A stretch of DNA of 64,000 bases, from positions 5,665,589-5,729,588 of the forward strand of contig CM022675.1 in NCBI GenBank assembly GCA_012295275.1. The letters are read 5' to 3'. The notes under the pieces were generated by a model that worked only from the letters and a program-made list of their open reading frames with translations, was not told where the DNA came from and searched no databases. This document shows positions 1 to 13,548 of the stretch, piece after piece (within the stretch, counting starts at the first letter, position 1; every line of letters begins with the position of its first letter). This DNA comes from Chrysomallon squamiferum (Eukaryota > Mollusca > Gastropoda > Neomphalida > Peltospiridae). The position numbers and the translations under genes were made by a program.

Positions 1-16
1 ATTTGCATGTTTAAAG

Positions 17-1781
17 AAGTTACGGCGCAATATCAATGTGGGGAGATGAAAATGTACTAAGACTCAGTAAACTGAAAGACTGGGCATTGGACATAGTATG
101 TACAGGACTGGAAAAGAGCCTTAACGAATGTCGCATTAAAGATATAGGAACATCTAGATCTAAAAAGTATGTCGCCCTGAAGTGTAAAGGTAATACCTTT
201 TGCATAAAAGATGGTGTATATCTACCATTCATTTTTCAGTTTCTGTTCGCAGAATGTCATTCAGTGTTTCAGACATAACACAGAGAGACAAACAAATGAT
301 GTAAATTATTTTGATTTGCTACATCTTATATTTTGTGACACAACTAAAACTAGTGATTTTTAATATATATATGTTTTTTTTATTATTTGATTTGATTAGA
401 TTTTATTGATTTGTAGAAGATAATCAAGAGATTAAGATTCGTCTGACGAGACAAACTTCAGATCGAGCAGGTCTGCTAGAGATTAACTATCTTGGAATTT
501 GGGGCACAGTCTGCGGGAGGTATCATGATGATTACAACGCAGCTGTTTACTGCAGAATGTTGGGTTTCACTAAGTAAGTTATTAATAATCATTATTATAA
601 CAGCTGTTTACTGCAGATTGCTGGGTTTCACCAAGTAAGTTATTAATAATGATAATTATAACAGCTGTTTACTGCAGAATGTTGGGTTTCACCAAGTAAG
701 TTATTAATAATGATAATTATAACAGCTGTTTACTGCAGAATGCTGGGTTTCACCAAGTAAGTTAATAGTAATGATTATTATAACAGCTGTTTACTGCAGA
801 ATGATGGGTTTCACCAAGTAAGTCAGTAATAATGATTATTATAATAGGCGTTTAGTACAGAATGCTGGGTTTCACGAAATAAGTTATTAACAGATGTTTG
901 CTGCAGAATGTTGGGTTTTAGTAAGTAAGTTAATAATAATGATTATTATAACAGATGTTTACTGCAGAATGCTGGGTTTCACTAAGTAAGTTAATAATAA
1001 TGATTATTATAACAGATGTTTACTGCAGAATGCTGGGTTTTAATAAGCAAATTAATAGTAATGATTTTTATAACAGATGTTTACTGCAGAATGCTGGGTT
1101 TTAATAAGCAAATTAATAGTAATGATTTTTATAACAGATGTTTACTGCAGAATGCTGGGTTTTAATAAGCAAATTAATAGTAATGATTTTTATAACAGAT
1201 GTTTACTGCAGAATGCTGGGTTTTAATAAGCAAATTAATAGTAATGATATTTATAACAGATGTTTACTGCAGAATGCTGGGTTTTAATAAGCAAATTAAT
1301 AGTAATGATTATTATAATAGATGTTTACTGCAGAATGCTGGGTTTCACTAAGTAAGTTATTAATAATGATTATTATAACTGCTATTTACGGCAGAATGCT
1401 GTGTTTCACTAAGTAAGTTATAAATATTGATTCCTGAATAATCCCTGGTTTCTCAAGACGATGTCGTTTTTGCTTTTCTGCTTTGAAATAGACTCATTAT
1501 GTGAGAGACGTATATGATAATTATATCTATTCAGAGGTGCCATTTTTATGCAAATTGATTAGTTTGATATAATTATGCTGTCTGTGTCAAATATTAGTTC
1601 ATTTAGTTGTGATGTCAGTGAACATTATTTTTATCTATCTATCTTCTATATATATACATATATCTTAAGTGCAATTTCCGGGCGATAAAGTTAAAGTTAT
1701 TAGTTGTAAGAAATATTTTTGTAATCAATTTATTTTTATTTAAATATTATCACTATTATTATTATTATTATTATTATTATT

Positions 1782-1816
<35 letters not shown>

Positions 1817-4198
1817 TAATTTCTTAACTTGAAAATATTTCATACCGTGTTTTCCAGTTCAAGAGCAACAGCTGCTCACAGAGCTGATTTTGGTCCAGGA
1901 TCAGGACCTATCCTTTTGCGTGACATTCACTGTCTGGGAAATGAAACAAGTCTTGAACAGTGTAATTTTCAATGGGGTAACTTTAAGTGTAGCCATAACG
2001 ATGATGCTGGTGTCGTATGTGCAGGTAACTCACAATTAATCACAATTAATCCTTACGTTTCTAGTTTTGCTCATTTTATGCTTGCCACTATCTGTATAAA
2101 TTGCAATAAGGTTTAATGAAACAAATATGTATTGTTAGTATTATTATTATTATATTAATTGTAGTGGTAGTGGTAGTGGTAGTGGTAGTAGTAGCAGTAG
2201 CAGTAGTAGTAGTAGTAGTAGTAATAATAATAGTGGTAGTAGTAGTAGATTTCTAATGCACATTCACACACACAAACACAAATATTAAATATTTCATCCT
2301 TTAAAATTTAACTTCAATTTGGATGACATTTACATTTGATTATTATCGATATTATTATCACTACGTTTTATAGCATGTATTGAACTGTACCTTGCTTGTT
2401 TCTTATAAAGAAACTGTATTCAATATCGGTTATCTGTATCAATAATTATTGAGTCTTTCGTACGCTTGTAATTATTATTGAACTTTTCTGAAATTACGTT
2501 TCCCAATATTATCATTACATAATATGAACTAAAAGAAGTACTGACCCTTACTAATATATTAGCATACAAATAAAATTACTAGAGAACATGATATTTAACT
2601 CCACAGTTATAGCATAATCCTGACTACTTCTCACGGTAAAGAATATAATTTTGTTTGACAAGCAGTAATACTGTAATATGTTCGAAACAGAGCCTGAACC
2701 AGGTACTGTCAGAGTGGAATCATGCACTGCTGATAATCAGAAAACTGGAGAAGATAGTGAAACATTGAAAATCATTGAAAACAGGTAAAATCTTTTTCTT
2801 TTTAGCGCACATATTTCTTGGAAATTTGTGTTATTTTTTGTTGTTGTTGATTTTTTTATGATTTTTTTTTTTTATCGGAGAGGGAGTCATTGTTTCTGAG
2901 AGAAGTTTTTTCTTCAAAATGTCATACATATTTCTGAGTGAACGGTGTCTACAGCCCTACAGCAGAACTTGTAGTTATGCATTATAATTAAACATTTCGA
3001 TCAGCCTTCTCCTGGTAGAAAATGTTCATCAATATCCATTGCATATTAAACTGAAACACAGAGATGGTTCCTGTCATATCATATTATATTTTGATACATT
3101 TCAGCCACTCTACAAACGAATATTATTAATATATTCTGAAAAAAAAATAATCCATCTTTTGTAATCAGCCATCTAGTCATCAATTTGATACCCTCTTAGA
3201 ATATTTTAATTACACAATCTGACTTTACAAGACTGAGTGTTTAGTGGTAATCAATGAATTAAAGAGAAATGATATTTGGTGGTGATTACTGGATAAAGTT
3301 GTTTCTTTATACAGCTGCCCGTCGTCTGAGATTGGTAAACTGATGACACAGGAGCCTGAAAGGTCGGGAAACAACGTGACATTCAAGTTGAAAGCTTTCA
3401 CCTTTAACAAAAACAACGCAGTCTCTACAGAATGTTCTGTCAAAGTTTGTCCTCCAGATCAAAAATCTCTGTGTGACCCAGTAAGTTTCATCATTTCTGT
3501 TGTTGTTTTTTCAAAATTTAGTTCCTTATTATTAGTTTTTGATTGTTTCTTGTTGTATTCTTAAATGTTTGTTGTTATTTTAATATTTCATTATTATTAT
3601 TACTATTTTTTATAATATTATTTTTTGTCAAGTAGTCTTACTTTCTGTATTTGATCCGTCAACGTTTTCTACAAAATAAAAAATGAAAAATTACATTATA
3701 TTTTGAGTTAAACATTTTCACATAGACATTTTCAATGTCAGGTGGACTGCAATGGCAAGAAAGGGTTTGGAAGAAAACGAAGATCGGCTGAAACGTCTGA
3801 TGAACTTGTCAGAAAGACATTTACTGTTCTGGACGTGATGGTGGAAGATCGAACACCAAGTGAGTTTATGTTAGATCTGTAACCATTGATTCGTTTCCTT
3901 TAACGTAACTTATATTTGTGATTAGTTTTGTCAGATTAAATCAACAGTTAAATGCAGACTTTCTTTAACATATATTAGTTGCAAGAAATAAAACCAAACA
4001 TAATATTTAAAATCTTACTCTATTCTAGGTGAAAGGCATGGATCTGATCAAGTTCATGACAACAACACGATTCTGATTGTTCTCTCTGTTGCCATGGTGA
4101 TCATCTTCTCACTTGTCATTGGGATTGTGGTGATCGTCTTCCTGAAGAAGAAAACGTCAATTCAGAAGAAGAACGATATTAACAAACATCACATTTAA
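17..4198 (+). CDS. SRCR and ZP-C domain type I membrane protein, 5' part outside window
   Basis: Seven exons were read by eye: about 17-189, 417-573, 1858-2024, 2691-2784, 3315-3480, 3742-3859 and 4029-4198. All junctions are GT-AG and their phases match (1,2,1,2,0,1), giving one open frame. The first exon is the C-terminal half of an SRCR domain (ends ALKCKG). Exons 2 and 3 make a full SRCR with six cysteines (WGTVC, VYC, IHC, EQC, FKC, VVCAG), which is group A, a class typically split over two exons. Exons 4-6 match the second half of a ZP-C subdomain (VRVESC, ENSCP, VTFKLKAFTF, VKVC) and end in a furin-type site RKRRS. Exon 7 carries one membrane helix (ILIVLSVAMVIIFSLVIGIV) and a short lysine-rich tail. 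ZP-N and the first part of ZP-C are not seen. SRCR-ZP proteins are surface or secreted scavenger/adhesion molecules; the exact role is unknown. Confidence 0.85.
540..1430 (+). repeat. About 61-bp minisatellite made of exon end plus 5' splice site
   Basis: After the genuine exon 2 end at 573, about 14 further copies of a 61-bp unit follow inside the intron. The unit runs from an AG through the sequence of the last ~31 exon nucleotides (tgtttactgcagaatg, then gggtttcac) into a gtaagt donor and an AT-rich tail ending in aacag. Copies from about 844 onward diverge; several at 1013-1318 have gcaaat in place of gtaagt. The last recognisable copy is near 1381-1430. Confidence 0.93.
1750..1817 (+). 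repeat. (ATT)n-(ATC)n microsatellite
   Basis: An ATT run passes directly into an ATC run just upstream of the SRCR exon acceptor at 1857. It lies in the intron and shifts the pyrimidine content near the 3' splice site. Confidence 0.95.
2158..2246 (+). repeat. (GTGGTA)/(GTA)n microsatellite
   Basis: Imperfect GTG/GTA repeats in the intron after the SRCR exon. Nothing else is seen in the intron between 2025 and 2690; the exon phases on both sides fit a direct splice. Confidence 0.9.
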
Positions 4199-4378
4199 TT
4201 AACCTCACAAATACTTCACATATTGTAGTAGCAAACTGAACTTGAAAAAAATGGCATGCATTTTACGCGTAAAAGAGTCCAATCAGTGAAAAGAAGATGT
4301 TAACAAACATGACAAATATTCCAAACTGCACTTGAAATCTGTTTCAATGTTTTATTCAATTATTATTGTTGCTTTTAC

Positions 4379-4427
<49 letters not shown>

Positions 4428-5417
4428 TTGTCGTTAATAATTGATTTTTTTTTTTTTTTTATTAATTTATTATTGCAAATACTTTTATTCGTATTTTTAT
4501 TATTATAATTATTATTATAATTTGTTTTTTAATTTCAATTTATGTATTGCTTTCTCCCAGGTTAATTTCTTTTGTTTATTCATTTCGATTTTGGAAAATT
4601 TAAAAAAAAGAAAAAGAAAAAAATGTGTTTGTATGGCTTTAGACACAAGTTCGCAATGCTCGGATTTGGTTTTAGTCTTTCTTTTTTTTTTCTTTTCAAA
4701 TGCACTTAAAGTTAGTTGTTGGTGTTGGCTTTCTGATTGATATTGCTACTGCATAGTAATTAAAAATATTAAACTGATTACATTCTGCTGTTAGAATAGA
4801 TTCGGATGCTTTAAATAATTGTGCATTTATTCGGAGTCTTACTTTTTGTCTTTTTTCGCTTTTCTGGCTATCCATCATAGTTTTCTTTATCAAACATTTA
4901 TTTATTTATTTATTTGTTTGTTTGTTTGTTTGCTTGTTTATTTATTTGTTTATTTATTTATCCGTCTGTTCGTTTACATACTGATGTTTTTAAAAGTTTG
5001 TTTTGTTGTTTGCTTACAGTTAAATTTCACTGGTTTAAGGAATCGTTCAAAGAACAGTAATTTTTATGACCATTCCTTTTCATTATTTCATTTCTTTATT
5101 ATTTATTTGTTGTTTTTCTTCTACTAAAGTTTACTTATGTATATTTTCATTTATTGTACTTTTTATTTTTGTTTTATTTTTATTTCAATTATTATTATTT
5201 AAGTTTACATTTGTTTTACATTTGATTTTAACTGCTATATATTAATTAACCTTAATTGATCTTCCTTTTGTTCTTCTTTATTTTCAATAAAGCATGCAGG
5301 AAAATAATTTCATGTATTTTGTTTTGTTTCTTATACAAGAATCTGACAGCTCATTTTAGATATCATGCAGACTTGAAACGTATTCAGGACGAAGAATTGT
5401 ATATATATATATATACA
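4199..5417. other. 3' flank of the SRCR-ZP gene, no gene seen
   Basis: The stretch holds probable 3' UTR at its start, an (ATT)n run at about 4378-4430 and TTTA/TTTG tetranucleotide repeats at about 4899-4963. A caataaag sequence near 5286 could serve as a poly(A) signal but is over 1 kb from the stop. Open frames here are T-rich low-complexity artefacts. Confidence 0.6.
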
Positions 5418-5598
5418 CACATTAAAAAACCAGAATGTTATTATTGTGATATACTTCTTACAGTGCTCTCTGGGGTAAAAAGCAGTGCATCATATTATGT
5501 CACTAACACATTATATATATATATGATGCATTGCTTTTTACCCCAGAGAACACTGTAAGAAGTACAAAACAATAAGAAGATTCTGGTTTTTTAATGTG
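5418..5598. repeat. Long near-perfect inverted repeat (hairpin; MITE or small-RNA precursor candidate)
   Basis: The left arm from 5418 (cacattaaaaaaccagaat) is matched by the reverse complement of the right arm ending at 5598 (ggttttttaatgtg). Each arm is about 76 nt with roughly 88-90% pairing, including blocks cttcttacagtg and ctctggggtaaaaagca. The loop is about 28 nt and AT-rich. Flanks are TA-rich. The structure fits a foldback MITE; a hairpin RNA precursor is an alternative. Confidence 0.9.
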
Positions 5599-5950
5599 AA
5601 GAAACAGTAATTATGTTCAGTTTCGTACACAATCTCCATGTTTACCCCTGAAAAATACCACGTCAATGTTTTCGAGAGGAAAAAAAAAATACTTCAATTT
5701 CGGCGGTCTTGTGTATTTGCAAATTTAAACTTATCGTCAAGTAAATAAATAAAGGTAAAACATCAAGTAGAAATTAAATACATATTTATGTACACACATA
5801 CTGTGACATCACGCTTAAACATAACACAAATTTTGCACTTTTCTTTTTGACAATAAATATTTTTTGTTATCTAAATTTCATGGTATGCTTCTTGTTGATA
5901 CTCTGGCGACATGTGCCGTTGACGTTGAATTTTCAAGATAGGAAACAAAC

Positions 5951-5952
5951 AG

Positions 5953-6048
<96 letters not shown>
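5951..6048 (+). repeat. (CT)n microsatellite
   Basis: About 49 CT units with one interruption (ctgtct near 5971). A short (TG)n run follows at about 6250-6275. No gene is seen between 5600 and 7339. Confidence 0.97.
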
Positions 6049-6049
<1 letters not shown>

Positions 6050-6699
6050 AGTGCTGTTAATTAAGAATCAATATACTGCATTACGTACTAACATTCAGCT
6101 TTCGTATGATAACTGAAGTGTTGAAACTAAATAAAAGTGTTCTTTAAATGTCTACAATTCGCTTTCATTGACTTATGAGCAACACAACGATAAAAGAAAT
6201 TACGATATACATAATTATCTTTCCTTTCTTTCAGGCCATTCTATGATAAGTGTGTGTGTGTGCGTGTGTGTGTGTTTTAACAACAGTTAATTGAAAATCA
6301 CTGAACTGTATATTACATAATAACTCCGTTTTGTTAGTTTCAGCTCAGTTGTACAGACTAACTAAAAGTCTACTTTCACTTTGAAGTCTAACATTTGTAT
6401 GAGTAACATTTTAGCAACACTATGATAAAAGCAGTTCATATACATTTATGTATGTATAATTATGTTTCTCTTCTTTTAAATCATTTATGTGTGTATAAGT
6501 GCAGTTAACTCAAAATCAGTATTTTGCACCGTCACTGACAGTTTTTAACTGTTAACTAAAGCGTGGATTGTAAATGAAGTGTTCTTTCTTTTTAAAGGTG
6601 CACAATTTGTATTACTTTGTAATTAGCAACAGTGCGATAATAATAGTGCATGTGTTCGAATGTATGCATCTTAGCATTTTCACCCCTAGTGTTCCTCGT

Positions 6700-6800
6700 T
6701 TTATGTGTTAATTGTATATGAATTGGAACTTTTATGAATATTTTATTATAGTTTTAAAATATCAAGCTTTCTTTTCTAGTTGATTTCTTTCCACTTTTTT
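6700..6800 (+). repeat. Diverged copy of the start of a dispersed repeat block
   Basis: The stretch around 6720-6795 (ggaacttttatgaatatttta, then tcaagctttcttttctag) matches 19605-19685 and 48535-48610. The same block continues as the match at 9540-10570, so an old, interrupted third copy lies in 6.7-10.6 kb. Confidence 0.7.
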
Positions 6801-7339
6801 GAATAATTTTTTTTTTATCTATTTCTTTCTTTATTTCTTTATTTTTGAAGGTATTATTATATTTTGTTTGTTAATGTTTTCTAAAGATGAAAGGATTTTT
6901 TTTTTTCAAGTTTTTGTTTTTGCTTCTCTTTTTCTTCAGTTTATTTTTGTATTTTTTGTCTTCTTCTTCTTATTTTTTTAATAACTCTTTCGTTTATGTG
7001 AAGTTTAAAAATGATATTTTTCAGTCATTTTCCGTCGAAATGTTTGACCGATTGAGAATACCAATCAGATAATCTAAATCATTTTCAGTGATGTCAATAC
7101 TGAAAGGCCAAGATTACTTTAATTTGACGTAGAACAAGCATACCTTCATCCTTTCATGGTTGTCTTCTTGTCTTCTTTTCTATTATCTTCTTTTATCGTT
7201 TCATAAACAACGCTTCAAACTTTGGAAAACAAAGTGTGGAGCATGCGATAAGATTTCACTCAAATCATTACACAATTTGCACAGAAGTTCCTCTAATATT
7301 AATGTCTAGGAAATCCCTCACTGAAATGTCTTGTTTGAA

Positions 7340-7424
7340 CACACACATACAGAGACACACAAACACACACACACACACAGACAAAAACACAAACACACAC
7401 ACACACACACACATACACACACAC

Positions 7425-7479
<55 letters not shown>

Positions 7480-7487
7480 CACATACG
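7340..7487 (+). repeat. (CA)n compound microsatellite
   Basis: CA units with interruptions. The open frames on both strands here are repeat-encoded (THTHTH, CVCVCV) and start at non-ATG codons; they are not genes. Confidence 0.95.
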
Positions 7488-7499
7488 CAAACGTGTTTT

Positions 7500-8613
7500 T
7501 GGTGGTTGTGTAATTGACGGCCCACAGTGCAGGTTTGCTAAAGGTGTGCGGGAGCAGATCCCCATCGAAAGTGCATTAAACTCTCAGGGGAAATAATAAA
7601 GTTAGAGCCTACGAGAATGTATCAGCGGAAAAAAGAGGTTTAGCACAGAAACTTTAACATACCGAACTCGTATTGTCTTTTCTTGCGAGAATTCCTGTAA
7701 TATCTAAGTGTAGGAAATACCGTGTCACACACACACGGAGGAACATATGCAGAAATGTATACCGACGGTTAAAAGTGCGGAAGTTTCTAGGCGTATCCTA
7801 CCCACCTAAATTTTGTTTAACTCTAGAATGCAGGAGATGAATTTTCTGAATACTGGGAACAAAACTGGTAAGGGAGACAATTAAGTTAGGATCTTTCAGA
7901 ACGGACCAGCGGAAAAAAAATAACGGGATTCGTTACGATACAGCTCACTTCTCCTGCGTAAAACGACATGGAACCGCCATAACTTAAACCGCCATACAGT
8001 TCACGTCTTCGACCTATTTTAATTTTTCTTACATGTATACGGACGGATCTCGGCAGAATACATGGGGATGGGTGCGTACACACTCCTGGCATTCCTTGCT
8101 GCAAACGGGATTCATATGTGAATGACATAGGTTACCTTTCTCGAGAACTGTACCGCATGAGAAAAGAAAACAACTACATTATTTTCCTCGTGAAATTCGG
8201 TGTGTCATTCAAATAGCCCCGCGGGCTACAGTTTGTTCATGAATGTTGTATATCAATAATAAGTACATAGAGCAGTAAATTAAGATTTGTCAACACTGCC
8301 AAACACTTGTAATAAAACTGTATGAGGTAACGTTTTTCTTCTTGTTCTTGTATTAGAAAAATGACATCACGAATTAGTTTTAAATGGAAGCAGATAAGAT
8401 TAAAATTAGATTTCGTTAAATAGTTATTTTGATTTGCTCTTAATTTCCGTAATAAACTATGTGAATTTTATTGGACTAGGTTTATGTAAAGTTTTCGTTT
8501 CTATTTATCTAATCCCTCTCCGATTTTACATCCGAATAATCGTATTTTTACTCATTTACCTTTACTGAAAAGAAATAATTATAGTCATTTTTTTTTATTT
8601 TGTGAGAATGTGT
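7500..8613. other. Intergenic, no gene seen
   Basis: The GC content is somewhat higher than in the surroundings, but no splice-consistent coding exon was recognised. The 80-codon minus-strand frame at 7886-8128 has no recognisable motif. Confidence 0.5.
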
Positions 8614-8623
8614 ATATATATGT

Positions 8624-8672
<49 letters not shown>
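8614..8672 (+). repeat. (GT)n microsatellite
   Basis: TG units following a short TATATATG stretch. Confidence 0.95.
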
Positions 8673-8676
<4 letters not shown>

Positions 8677-9539
8677 ATTCAAAGCATTAAACGTAAGCAT
8701 GCAAATGATTGACACAAATATCTATGTTATAACTTCTTTCATTATTATTATTCTTTACTTCCTTTGACTTCAACTTTTGCGTTTGGTAAAGGAAACATTG
8801 GAAACAAGGCAGAGTGAACCAGCAATCATTTCTCCCGCCATTTTGTTAATTGTAGTGATGACAAATGTTACCGAGTTCTCCAGTGACTTGATGTACACAG
8901 TCTCTGAAGTGTCACTTTTCTAATAATAAATGTTTAGTTCTTTTACAACTGAGTGTAGTTCAAAATCTACCAAATTACCTAAAACAGCAATTGCAAAGAA
9001 AGAAACAGTTTTATCTTCTTCGTTCATTTTTCTTTTTCATTTTCTCAGAACATTTTATTTATTGGTTTGTTACTATCTGTGAAATGGCTGAAATTATGTA
9101 TCTCATTTAGAACTGGTCGCTTTTGAGCTGCAACTAAATTATGGACAGAACAAGTTGCAACAGAAACAAATTTCTCAATATTCAGAATATTCACTATTTC
9201 AATAGTCAGAACTATCACTTTCACGCTAAAAACCGATTCCTTCTTCAGAACGACACAGGCAGATCAATTCACATTATAGTCACCTTTCATTCAGTGTAAT
9301 AAATTTGATCACAATGAACAAATGAATAAGTTACAAACGGTAGGTATTTCAGAACACCTAAAAGTTATGTGTCAAACCTAAATTTATAATGATAAATTTC
9401 AAGAGAAAACGTGCAGTGTTTTATCCTTTTCATTCTAGCAGAAAGGTATCTTTTGCAAGAACTTCAAATATGGTTAGTTTCATATAAATTATGGAGCACT
9501 GGATGGATGGCGAAATTTCAAAAAGCTTAAACATTTTAT

Positions 9540-10570
<1,031 letters not shown>

Positions 10571-11050
10571 TTACTTTTCGAATTTAATCCGTTTTAGGAA
10601 ATCGTTTGAACTTTAAATTGTTCTAAGTTTGAATCAATATCCCCGCCCATTACTAATAATTTTTAATGAATTAATCAGTTCCCTGACACTAAACAATACT
10701 TATTTAAATTAACTAAACAACAAATACACACTCATACATAACCAAAAACACACTAAAAAGCCCACTAAAAGAACAGGATAACAACACTAGCATTATTATG
10801 TTGTACACACATGTCACCGTATCCGCTTACTCACGATTACGTTCATTAGCTGTCATACTTATTTATTTATTTAGTGCAATTCATGTCAAGATGAAAACAG
10901 TTGAATGACTATTACATCGCTAATTCAACGTTTTAATTTTATTTATTCTAATAATTATACAACAATTATCTACAAGTCGATGTCTTTCCAGTTGGAAATT
11001 GTATGAAGAAAAGTGATCATTTTAAGCACCGCATTTTGCACGAACTCTTG
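10571..11050. repeat. Single diverged relative of the 36-43 kb tandem unit (with 11760-12060)
   Basis: 10830-11010 (gattacgttcatt, ttttatttattctaataatta, ttatctacaagtcgatg) resembles 37700-37860. 11790-11950 (tctcaaagtttttagtatcaag, tctcaattaataattctgag) resembles 37040-37170 and 38190-38300. No coding region is supported. Confidence 0.6.
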
Positions 11051-11054
11051 TTTA

Positions 11055-11400
11055 TACTTAATATTTTAAGCAAGTTACATCAATTAACCGATATCGCAGA
11101 CGGTATTTTGCTAATCATTTCTAAGTTGTGATGTAACGTAACCCGTGAAATAACGATATATTTCTAGGTAAAGGAACATTGAAGGGACATTGTTTAGAAT
11201 ATTTTTAATAATTAAACATTTAGAATATAATTTTCCCGTTCTGTTTTATATGTATCAATGACTGTTACCTACATACGATTCAGACGTGCACCATCCGACT
11301 CACATGTAAAAACCTTATAACACAGTTATATATCATTTCTATTTCGTTCCAGTAATTGCAATGTCGAATTACGCACACGTCAACAACTTGATTTTATAAT
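11055..11400 (+). repeat. Interspersed repeat family X, copy 1
   Basis: Shared stretches are tacttaatattttaa, ttttcccgttctgttttata, tatcaatgactgttacctac and tctatttcgttccagtaatt. The same order recurs at about 12240-12490 (+) and 17960-18275 (-). Confidence 0.85.
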
Positions 11401-12239
11401 AATAATAATACTAATAATACTAATAATAAAAATAAATAAAAACTAAATAATAAAAATTGAATTTAATACTGAAGAGAGAAAAATTAAGGTACATGTGTAA
11501 AAAATGTATGCTGTGCTGTTTAAAGCGTTATATACCTATCTCATTTTTTTGTTTTAAATTAAACTCTCTGACATTTTAGCCAGTTTATAATGTAATGATA
11601 AATATTATGACCTACATACTTTAAAAATGCAGAATTTCAAACACATCATGTCAAAGTAGAAATTAAAAGAAACAAATAAAGAAAAAAAGAAAAAAATGAT
11701 AAATGGAAATGTAATTAAATGGCGGCAAAAATGGCAGATCAGTCACGCTTTAAATTCAGACAAATGTGCGGAGAACACAATTAAATTTTAATTCATTACT
11801 GCTTTTTTTCTCAAAGTTTTTAGTATCAAGGCACCCAAGAAACGAATGGTTTCTATGCATTTCTGGTACGAATATATGGGGAAACTTCAAAAGGCGTTTT
11901 TCTCAATTAATAATTCTGAGAAATTCAGCAATAGACAACTCTAGAAAGGTCATAGTTTAATAAATTTAAATGATAATTAACAAAGAATTTGTAGGAATCT
12001 TTGTTTGTTTGCTTTGTCCTTTAAATGTACAAAAGTTGAGCTAAAGATCATTTCCGACCGCATCTCCTTGGCTAGTAAAACACCTACGGTGACATGGAGA
12101 AATAACATCCGCAAGGAAAATTTAATCATATTTTTTAAATATGTTGTTATTATTATTATTATTATTATTAGTGGTAGTAGTAGTATTTTCAGTAGTAGTC
12201 GTAGTAGTATTAGTATTAGTATTGTTGTTGTTGTTGTTG

Positions 12240-12490
12240 TTTTGTACTTAATATTTTAAGAAAGTTACGCCAAATAAAAAACATCGAAGACTGCATTTTG
12301 CTAATTAAAAAATTAAGAATATAATTTTCCCGTTCTGTTTTATATGTATCAATGACTGTTACCTACATCTGATTCAGACGTGCACCATCCGACTCACATG
12401 TAAAAACCTTATAACACAGATATATATTTTTTCTATTTCGTTCCAGTAATTGCAATATCGGATTACGTATATGCCATCCGCTTGATTTTA
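12240..12490 (+). repeat. Interspersed repeat family X, copy 2
   Basis: Matches copy 1 from tacttaatattttaa through gttccagtaattgcaat, with a deletion of about 80 bp in the middle. A trinucleotide run precedes it (12149-12240) and (AAT)n follows at about 12495-12545. Confidence 0.85.
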
Positions 12491-12491
12491 A

Positions 12492-12525
<34 letters not shown>

Positions 12526-12545
12526 TTGATAATAATAATAATAAA

Positions 12546-12943
12546 TAAAAAAATAAATAAATGAAAATTAATAAGAAAATAAATGAAATATAATATATAT
12601 TTAAAATGAATACCGACATTTACAAAAATAACAATGACATTTTTGAGTTACCTTTAACTGTATCATTAAATAAGTTGATCCTTTTAAAACAGTATTCAAA
12701 ATATTAAATTCAAATATAATAACATATAGACTTTCAACAAAAGCAGTGTTCTTTCCCTCAACTACTACATTGATCAGATGATTATCCCGAGCATTTCCAA
12801 CACCAGTATCATAGGTTGAAAAATTATTTTAAAACTCATCTTTCAAGGGCAATTATCATTTGCATTGTTGTTTGCCCGAAAAAAAATTCACTTGCCCAGT
12901 AAACAAATTTCTCTGTAAATACATGAATAAAGCATGTACATGC

Positions 12944-12974
<31 letters not shown>

Positions 12975-13548
12975 TACATTACTTTTGTTTCAGTGTATTA
13001 TAAATATTATATCATATTTAGTTACCAAAATTTAACATGTTGTATTTTACCATTTTAATATTTGTTTTTCTGTCGCAAATTGAGTTTTACTAGCGACACG
13101 AAGCGATAATGGTAAAGCTGATATTTGGAACAATAAAACTAACATTAACGTCCGCAAAGGGTAAAAAACCCAACAAGAAACAAAAAATGTACATCTAATT
13201 ATTAGTATTCAATTTCAACAACGGCATTTGTCATATGTTATTTTTCGAACTCAAACCTCGTCACAACCATTTTTTCAAATCACCCTTCTTATAGAATATA
13301 GTGCTTGTAAAGTTACAAATGGTGTTTGTGTGTTCCACGTTTTTTTTTTAGTTTTCTTAATGACAAACTTTCGGGTGTAATACTAAAATATATTTATAAT
13401 CGTCCACGTACTGTAACTGTAGTTGTAACTCATTCTTTCAGAGTCCGTGAAATTTACAAATATTTTATAGGTAAAGTATAAATCGTTTTACACTTGTCAG
13501 CCTCCTGTACAGAACTTATCAACCAGCAAATAGCTCAATGATCGGTTA
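12546..13548. other. AT-rich intergenic stretch, no gene seen
   Basis: Contains an (AT)n run at about 12946-12974. No splice-consistent exon or recognisable motif was found. Confidence 0.5.

Noticed and set aside
540-1430. CRISPR-like array, from the regular 61-bp spacing
   Set aside because: Units are contiguous with no unique spacers, the genome is eukaryotic, and the unit is a copy of an exon-intron boundary.
4441-5558. Membrane-protein-like frames rich in Phe, Leu and Tyr
   Set aside because: T-rich low-complexity DNA gives hydrophobic translations by composition. There are no conserved motifs or splice context. The same holds for 6799-7072, 19612-19866 and 22144-22365.
7236-7565. Overlapping Thr/His and Cys/Val repeat proteins on both strands
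   Set aside because: They are translations of a (CA)n microsatellite; the same applies to the CT and GT frames at 5847-6050, 9789-10061, 18720-18955, 33420-33722, 34970-35194, 40115-40401 and 41232-41504.
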